From Phycisphaerales bacterium (GTDB lineage: Bacteria; Planctomycetota; Phycisphaerae; Phycisphaerales; UBA1924): DNA of 5,075 nucleotides. The stretch is taken from contig JAUXUZ010000231.1 of assembly GCA_030680655.1 (NCBI GenBank), positions 1 through 5,075 on the forward strand, in the 5' to 3' direction. Made by a program: the position numbers and the translations under genes. Under the pieces are notes generated by a model, which was not told the DNA's origin, did no database searches, and saw only the letters and a program-made list of their open reading frames with translations. Positions 1 to 5,075 of the stretch are shown here, piece after piece (positions within the stretch are counted from its first letter, which is position 1; each line of letters begins with the position of its first letter).

Positions 1-14
1 GGCAGAAGACCACC

Positions 15-48
15 AGCCCCGGACGGCCCACCCCGTCCGGGGCTTTTT
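15..48 (+). terminator. Rho-independent terminator of an upstream gene
   Basis: A perfect 12-bp stem (AGCCCCGGACGG at 15-26 pairing with CCGTCCGGGGCT at 33-44) encloses a 6-base loop and runs into five T residues at 44-48. This is a textbook intrinsic terminator for + strand transcription. No stop codon is visible in the 14 bases before it, so the gene it serves ends left of the window. It separates that gene from atpA, which therefore probably needs its own promoter. There is no A-tract on the left side, so it should work in one direction only. Confidence 0.9.
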
Positions 49-69
49 CATGCTCCCTTCGACTGCCTC

Positions 70-120
70 ACGTGGGGGCCCCTGTGCTCCCTGCCACCAG
101 AAGCGCTTCCGCCCCCACGT
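70..120. repeat. 10-bp perfect inverted repeat upstream of atpA
   Basis: ACGTGGGGGC at 70-79 is exactly complementary to GCCCCCACGT at 111-120, with 31 bases between the arms. The left arm lies in the palindrome CACGTG (69-74) and the spacer contains AAGCGCTT (101-108), itself a palindrome. If transcribed, it could fold as a long-loop hairpin; as DNA, it could be a spaced protein-binding site. No T-run follows either arm on either strand, so it is not an intrinsic terminator. Its function is unknown. Confidence 0.6.
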
Positions 121-273
121 TATCAAAAAACCTGCCTTGGCTGTCTCTGTCTCCCCTTGCGCAACCCGAACAAGAGCCTCAGTCCCCTTCACTTCACCCT
201 CCTTCTCGTCTACCCTTGCCTCCCCGTCCAAGCCTCAAGCCCTAAGGGTGGAAGAGCTAGCCAGTCACTCCTC

Positions 274-278
274 AAGGA
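274..278 (+). promoter_or_regulatory. Ribosome binding site of atpA
   Basis: AAGGA lies 9 bases before the GTG at 288. It matters because atpA has no ATG start. An in-frame TAG at 258-260 closes the frame upstream, and the GTG is the only usable start codon between that stop and the conserved N-terminus. Confidence 0.75.
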
Positions 279-287
279 AATCTCCCT

Positions 288-1838
<1,551 letters not shown>

Positions 1839-1911
1839 GCGGCGGCATCAACGAGCCCTGAGCGTGAGCGACGGGTTTCGGTGGGTTCGTAACTTTTCCC
1901 AGTTTCACCAC

Positions 1912-1942
1912 AAGCCCCGGCCCGCGCCGGGGTTTGTTCGTT
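1912..1942 (+). terminator. Rho-independent terminator after atpA
   Basis: The stem CCCCGGC (1915-1921) pairs with GCCGGGG (1926-1932) around a 4-base loop. It extends outward through one G-U and two A-T pairs to 1912/1935. A broken T-rich tail, TTTGTTCGTT, follows from 1933. The hairpin begins about 75 bases after the atpA stop. It closes the atpA transcript and argues against co-transcription with the next gene. Confidence 0.85.
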
Positions 1943-1997
1943 CCTGAAGCCGGTTGAATCAGCGGAATCGCACGGGCCGCGGCAGGTCCGCCACCGG

Positions 1998-2018
1998 TTT
2001 CTTCGGCATGAGAAGAAG
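1998..2018. repeat. Short inverted repeat upstream of the dockerin-tailed gene
   Basis: TTCTTC (1999-2004) and GAAGAA (2012-2017) form a 6-bp inverted repeat with a 7-base spacer. It sits just upstream of a candidate -35 element at 2024. It could be an operator half-site pair, but a repeat this short occurs often by chance. Confidence 0.2.
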
Positions 2019-2023
2019 ATTCC

Positions 2024-2053
2024 TTGCTGCGCACCGGGTCATTGAGGTATGTT
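2024..2053 (+). promoter_or_regulatory. Candidate promoter for the dockerin-tailed gene
   Basis: TTGCTG (2024-2029) and TATGTT (2048-2053) are spaced 18 bases apart. They match the sigma-70 consensus at 3/6 and 4/6 positions, which is weak. A start site 6-7 bases after the -10 would fall almost on the ATG at 2060 and give a leaderless or near-leaderless transcript. The alternative is a promoter nearer the 1942 terminator, using GAGG at 2044-2047 (12 bases from the ATG) as a distant ribosome site. Confidence 0.25.
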
Positions 2054-2059
2054 GTCAGG

Positions 2060-3103
2060 ATGAACTTACCCGCACTCAACCAGCGATTGTCGCATGTTCT
2101 TCGCGCTCCCGCGGTCATCGCTGCGGCGGCGATCGGGAGCCTCGCAGCGATCGGCAGCACGGCGTCGGCACAGCTCAGCGGCCTCACGTTCCAGTACCAA
2201 TCGACGTACCTGCAAACGAGCACCTCACCACCGACGACCTCGACGGCCCACGACTTTACCGCCGCGGTCTCGTTCCCCAACTCGCAGCCACCTTCTGGCG
2301 TCGAAGAGGCGTGGGTCGAGAAGCCGAGCGGGACGATGGTGAACCTCGACACAACCAGCTCGTTCTACTACACCCCCAACGAGGTCTACCCGACGCGCGA
2401 AGCGCTCATGGCGGCGTGGCCGACCGGCCTGTACCAGTTCACCATCGCCGGAATCGACGAAGACGACAACGAGTTCGCAAACGTCTACACCAAGCAGCAG
2501 CCCTATGCAGCGGGTGTGTGGCCGAGCCAGGTACCCGCGTTCACCCCCGCTTCGTACACCGGGCTTCTGGGGATGAACCCGGCGCAGCCGCGCGCTGTTG
2601 TGGTGAACATGTTTACGGTTACGCCACCGGGCAACGGGCAGTTGAGCGGGCTGAGCGTCAACTTGCGGTTTGGCACGCTGCTGGGCCCAACGGCGTGGTC
2701 CAGCCTGACAACCATCGGCGCACCCACACCGACGCGCACGATCCCCGCGGGTGCGCTGCAGCCCAACACCGACTACTACGCGACGTGGTACTTCGCCCAG
2801 CGGGTGGTGAGCCCACCCTCGGCGGAGGTCGAGTACAGCCACCTTTCGTTCGGTAACCTCACGCGGGTCGCCTTCCGCACCGGCAACGCCGTTGCCTGCC
2901 CACCCGACATCGGCGTGCAAGGCGGCGCGCCGGGCGCTGACGCCCAACTCGACAACAACGACTTCATCGTCTTCATCGACTACTTTTTCACCCAGAACCC
3001 CCTGGCCGACCGCGGCGCGCAGGGCGGTGTCCCCGGCACCGACGGTGTGTTCGACAACAACGACTTCATCGTCTTCATCGATCAGTTCTTCGCGGGGTGC
3101 TGA
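2060..3103 (+). CDS. Secreted protein with C-terminal GC-type dockerin-like module, function unknown
   Basis: This 347-residue protein begins with a clear Sec signal peptide: Arg9 and Arg15, a hydrophobic run at about 17-32, and the cleavage box A35-S-A37 before Q38. I prefer the ATG at 2060 because it opens the signal peptide directly. A TTG at 2024 would add 12 residues and overlap the possible promoter. Residues 38-279 look like one or two beta-sandwich domains; ALMAAWPTGLYQFTI (115-129) and TIPAGALQPNTDYYATWYF (227-245) recall Ig/Fn3-like secreted proteins of Planctomycetota, but I recognise no enzymatic motif. Residues 280-347 hold two 34-residue-spaced dockerin-like repeats ending in Gly-Cys, a tail I recall from Phycisphaerales as the 'GC-type dockerin'. 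The only two cysteines, C280 and C347, bracket this module. The product is probably exported and held at the cell surface or in the envelope by this tail; that location is inference. Confidence 0.9.
   Translation: MNLPALNQRLSHVLRAPAVIAAAAIGSLAAIGSTASAQLSGLTFQYQSTYLQTSTSPPTTSTAHDFTAAVSFPNSQPPSGVEEAWVEKPSGTMVNLDTTSSFYYTPNEVYPTREALMAAWPTGLYQFTIAGIDEDDNEFANVYTKQQPYAAGVWPSQVPAFTPASYTGLLGMNPAQPRAVVVNMFTVTPPGNGQLSGLSVNLRFGTLLGPTAWSSLTTIGAPTPTRTIPAGALQPNTDYYATWYFAQRVVSPPSAEVEYSHLSFGNLTRVAFRTGNAVACPPDIGVQGGAPGADAQLDNNDFIVFIDYFFTQNPLADRGAQGGVPGTDGVFDNNDFIVFIDQFFAGC
2909..3091 (+). repeat. Tandem dockerin-like repeats, with an identical 31-bp core
   Basis: Unit 1 covers residues 284-310 (2909-2989) and unit 2 residues 318-344 (3011-3091). 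Both follow xGxQGGxPGxDxxxDNNDFIVFIDxFF. The core encoding DNNDFIVFID is identical over 31 bases at 2949-2979 and 3051-3081, offset by 102 bases, while the Gly-rich first halves differ. In a 12-residue EF-hand frame ending at the Asp of NND, acidic residues occupy positions 5, 9 and 12. Positions 1 and 3 are Ala/Val and Gly, unlike canonical cellulosomal dockerins. Calcium binding is therefore plausible but not assured. Confidence 0.85.
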
Positions 3104-3207
3104 CGAGCATCAATGGTCGGCGTCGTGAGTGTCGTTGGACGTACAACCTGTTATCGGCGGATAGTGTGCCACCGGGCCCGGCCGTGCGTCGTTTGTTAGG
3201 AATGTTC

Positions 3208-3234
3208 GGTGGCGGTGCGTCGGCAGCCGCCGCC
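3208..3234. other. GC-rich hairpin in the intergenic gap
   Basis: The 262 bases between the second and third genes (3104-3365) contain no credible gene. GGTGGCGG (3208-3215) can pair with CCGCCGCC (3227-3234), with one G-U pair and an 11-base loop. No T-run follows, so it is a poor intrinsic terminator. It may still help end the upstream transcript or be incidental. A 10-bp palindrome CCGGGCCCGG lies at 3172-3181, also without a T-tail. No clear terminator for the dockerin-tailed gene was found. Confidence 0.3.
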
Positions 3235-3265
3235 CAAGACCGCAAGCCGCCGGAGTTTTCCTAGC

Positions 3266-3289
3266 GGAACCCGTCGTTTGCGGTATAGT
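3266..3289 (+). promoter_or_regulatory. Candidate promoter for the propeller gene
   Basis: TATAGT at 3284-3289 matches five of six bases of the sigma-70 -10 consensus and stands out in GC-rich surroundings. No good -35 lies 16-18 bases upstream; TTTTCC at 3256-3261 is 22 bases away. GGAAC at 3266-3270 resembles the -35 core of some extracytoplasmic-function sigma factors, but a matching downstream element is not clear. A start near 3296 would give a leader of about 70 bases. Confidence 0.3.
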
Positions 3290-3354
3290 GCACTGGTGCT
3301 GCGATCGCCCTTGCGCGCTCCTGCCGGAGGTTATTGCGGCGCTCGCGGCCAAGT

Positions 3355-3359
3355 GGGAG
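3355..3359 (+). promoter_or_regulatory. Ribosome binding site of the propeller gene
   Basis: GGGAG lies 6 bases before the ATG at 3366, a good spacing. It supports this start over the in-frame GTG at 3288, which overlaps the candidate -10, and over the ATG at residue 20, which would remove the signal peptide. Confidence 0.7.
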
Positions 3360-3365
3360 ATCGTC

Positions 3366-5075
3366 ATGCGTCCATTGCTGTCGGGTGTACTTGGTGGCGC
3401 GATCGCCAGCGTCGTCGTGGCTATGTGCTCTGCGCAAACGACGACACTGATCAGCCGGAACTCCTCGGGCGCGATCGGCGACGGTGCGGGCCTGCCCACG
3501 ACGGGGTTGGCGACGGTCTCCGCCGACGGCTGGTTTGTCGCGTTCGTTACCTTCATCCCCGACCTGGTGCCGGGCGACACCAACGGCTTCCCCGATGTCT
3601 TCCTCCGCAACCGGCACGACAACACCACCACGCGTGTCAGCATCAGTTCGCTGGGCGCTCAGGGCGACGACATCAGCGGGCTCGACCCCGTCGAGTTCGA
3701 CGGCTCCATGGGGCTCTCGCTGGCGGGCCGCTACATCGCCTTCCCCAGCGCCGCAACGAACCTCGTCGCGGGCGACACGAACAACGCGACGGACATCTTC
3801 GTGCGCGACACCGTCGGCGGCACCACGTCGCGGGTCAGCATCTCCATCTCCGGCACCGAGGGCAACGGCAGGTGCCTGTACTGCGCGATGTCGCCCTCGC
3901 TCGACGGGCGGTTCGTCGTCTTCGACTCCGACGCGACCAACCTGGTGACGGGGGATACCAACGGGCGGCGTGACATCTTCATCCGCGATAGGCAGCTCAA
4001 CACCACCGAGCGCGTCAGCGTGTCGACAGCCGGGGTTCAGGCTGATCAAGACTGCGTCAAGCCCTCCGTCAGCGCCGACGGTCGGTTCGTCGTCTTCACC
4101 AGCGGGGCGAGCAACCTCGCGCCGCCGGCCGGCAACCCCGGGCGGTCCGTTTTCCTCCGCGACCGGACACTGGGCCAGACATTCCTGATCGGGGTTTGCT
4201 ACGACCCGAGCAGCAACGGCACGAGCGACGAGGCGGAGCGGGCCGCGGTTTCCGACGACGGCCGGTACGTCGCCTTTGGCAGCAACGACCCGGCCCTGGT
4301 GGGGTTCGGAGCCAACGCAAACCGCCGCACCTTCGTGAAAGACCGCCAGACCGGCCTGACCAGCGAAGCCAGCATCTTCCCCGGCGGCCCCTCAGGCCGC
4401 TTCAGCGACCACAGCACGGCGATGTCGCCCGACGGCCGCTACGTGGGGTTTACGTCGCTGGAGAACGGCGGCTGCGGCCGCTGGCAGGCGTACATCCGCG
4501 ACCGCACGCTCGCGACGACAACCCTCGTCAGCGTCTCGCCGACCGGGCAACCCAGTGACGGTGGCATCGGAGCGGTCTGCCTGGTGTCGGCCAACGGAGG
4601 CATCGCGGTCTTCGACGGAAACGCCGCGAACCTGGTCACCGCCGACACCAACGGGCGCGGCGACGTGTTCGTCCGCGACATGGCGGCGGGCACGACGGCG
4701 CTCGCCTCGGTCTCTACTTCGGGCTCTCAGGGCACCGCGTACACGGGCGTAGCGAGCGTGCTGGCCGGCATGACTCCCGACGCCGCACACGCAGTGATGA
4801 TCTCGACTTCCGAGAACCTTGTCGGGTGTGTCCAGGCCGAGGATGCACAGGTTTACGCCCGCGATATCGGCTCGGGGGTTACGGAACTGATCAGTGTTGC
4901 CTACTGGGGAGGCAGCGCCAACAACGGTGCCAGCGACGCGGCCGCGATCTCTGACAACGGCCGTTATGTGGCGTTCACGTCCGAGTCGTCCCAGGTTATC
5001 GATGGTGATACCAACAACGCACGCGACGTCTTCCTTCGCGACCGTCAGCTGCAGACCACCACGCGCGTCAGTGTC
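3366..5075 (+). CDS. Exported PD40/TolB-like beta-propeller protein (3' end beyond window)
   Basis: The frame stays open for 570 codons and leaves the window without a stop, so the gene is partial at its C-terminus. The N-terminus is a probable Sec signal peptide: Arg2, a hydrophobic run at about 4-20, and C21-S-A23 before Q24. C21 is not preceded by a proper lipobox, so a lipoprotein is less likely. The rest is a chain of repeats about 58 residues apart on the pattern SxDGRYVAFxSxAxNLVxGDTNGxxDVFxRDRxxxTTxRVSVS. This is the form of PD40 (WD40-like) propeller blades in the TolB group. At least nine begin near residues 51, 118, 177, 235, 295, 353, 407, 469 and 528. Such folds usually serve protein or ligand binding; no catalytic motif is visible. 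The substrate or partner is unknown, and whether it carries a C-terminal dockerin-like tail like its neighbour cannot be seen here. Confidence 0.9.
   Translation, partial: MRPLLSGVLGGAIASVVVAMCSAQTTTLISRNSSGAIGDGAGLPTTGLATVSADGWFVAFVTFIPDLVPGDTNGFPDVFLRNRHDNTTTRVSISSLGAQGDDISGLDPVEFDGSMGLSLAGRYIAFPSAATNLVAGDTNNATDIFVRDTVGGTTSRVSISISGTEGNGRCLYCAMSPSLDGRFVVFDSDATNLVTGDTNGRRDIFIRDRQLNTTERVSVSTAGVQADQDCVKPSVSADGRFVVFTSGASNLAPPAGNPGRSVFLRDRTLGQTFLIGVCYDPSSNGTSDEAERAAVSDDGRYVAFGSNDPALVGFGANANRRTFVKDRQTGLTSEASIFPGGPSGRFSDHSTAMSPDGRYVGFTSLENGGCGRWQAYIRDRTLATTTLVSVSPTGQPSDGGIGAVCLVSANGGIAVFDGNAANLVTADTNGRGDVFVRDMAAGTTALASVSTSGSQGTAYTGVASVLAGMTPDAAHAVMISTSENLVGCVQAEDAQVYARDIGSGVTELISVAYWGGSANNGASDAAAISDNGRYVAFTSESSQVIDGDTNNARDVFLRDRQLQTTTRVSV
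3516..5075 (+). repeat. Nine or more PD40-type blade repeats
   Basis: Blade starts in DNA are at about 3516, 3717, 3894, 4068, 4248, 4422, 4584, 4770 and 4947. The core strand is VSADGWFVAF, LSLAGRYIAF, PSLDGRFVVF, VSADGRFVVF, VSDDGRYVAF, MSPDGRYVGF, VSANGGIAVF, MTPDAAHAVM and ISDNGRYVAF in order; the eighth is the most degenerate. Blades 1, 2, 3, 7 and 9 carry a (G/A)DTN(G/N)xxD(V/I)F loop, absent or decayed in 4, 5, 6 and 8. The ninth is cut by the window edge. Confidence 0.85.

Larger units (their letters stand above)
49..287 (+). promoter_or_regulatory. Upstream region / leader of atpA
   Basis: These 239 bases between the upstream terminator and atpA hold no convincing gene. Open frames crossing them have no recognisable product, and one is simply the out-of-frame continuation into atpA. 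Because a terminator precedes the region and a complete gene follows, an atpA promoter must lie here if the terminator is efficient, but I cannot find a clear -35/-10 pair. Two structures stand out: an inverted repeat at 70-120 and a pyrimidine-rich stretch at about 177-229. That stretch has 45 pyrimidines in 53 bases, with 29 C and only 4 G. The C-rich, G-poor composition resembles a Rho-loading region, but this is inference from base content alone. Confidence 0.5.

Noticed and set aside
2909..3091. Tandem DNA repeat as a CRISPR or mobile-element repeat
   Set aside because: The repeat is in frame, spaced 34 codons apart and encodes duplicated dockerin-like units, so it is a protein repeat.
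3172..3181. CCGGGCCCGG palindrome after the dockerin-tailed gene as its terminator
   Set aside because: A perfect palindrome has no loop, and there is no T-run after it; only scattered T residues follow at 3191-3196.
3301..3406. Two GCGATCGC palindromes (3301-3308 and 3399-3406)
   Set aside because: The octamer matches the cyanobacterial HIP1 repeat, but the proteins do not suggest a cyanobacterium and two copies in GC-rich DNA are not enough to claim a repeat family or binding site.
3209..3973. Plus-strand frame of 254 codons overlapping the propeller gene start
   Set aside because: The product is Arg-rich and low-complexity; the correct frame from 3366 gives repeated propeller motifs.
3261..4049. 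Minus-strand open frame of 262 codons opposite the propeller gene
   Set aside because: It is a shadow of the repeat-containing + strand gene, whose signal peptide, ribosome site and blade motifs are clear.

Overview
The window reads as ordinary chromosome from a high-GC bacterium, most likely a member of the Planctomycetota and specifically near Phycisphaerales. The best evidence is the C-terminal module of the second gene: two near-identical repeats (GGxPGxDxxxDNNDFIVFIDxFF) ending in Gly-Cys. From memory this is the 'GC-type dockerin' tail of that order. C/G-ending codons in all three genes fit this. The taxonomic call is inference, because no rRNA or other strong marker is present.

Layout, all on the + strand. 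Positions 15-48 hold a strong intrinsic terminator for a gene left of the window. A 239-base leader follows, with a 10-bp inverted repeat and a C-rich, G-poor tract. Next is a complete GTG-started atpA (288-1838; F1 ATP synthase alpha subunit), closed by its own terminator at 1912-1942. The second gene (2060-3103) encodes a secreted protein of unknown function with a Sec signal peptide and the dockerin-like tail. After a 262-base gap comes a third gene (3366 to beyond 5075). It is open for 570 codons and runs off the right edge, so it is easily missed by callers that need a stop. It encodes an exported protein made of at least nine PD40/TolB-type beta-propeller repeats, several carrying a DTNGxxD loop.

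The genes do not look like one operon. atpA is bracketed by terminators, and no other ATP synthase gene is visible, so it seems to be transcribed alone instead of within an atpHAGDC-type cluster. The two downstream genes are both predicted to be exported and both are rich in Asp/Asn loops that could bind calcium. Separate candidate promoters suggest they are independent units. No RNA gene, mobile element, CRISPR array or defence-like system was found. The points most worth checking are the isolated atpA with its long leader, the non-canonical dockerin bracketed by the protein's only two cysteines, and the repeat number in the propeller protein.
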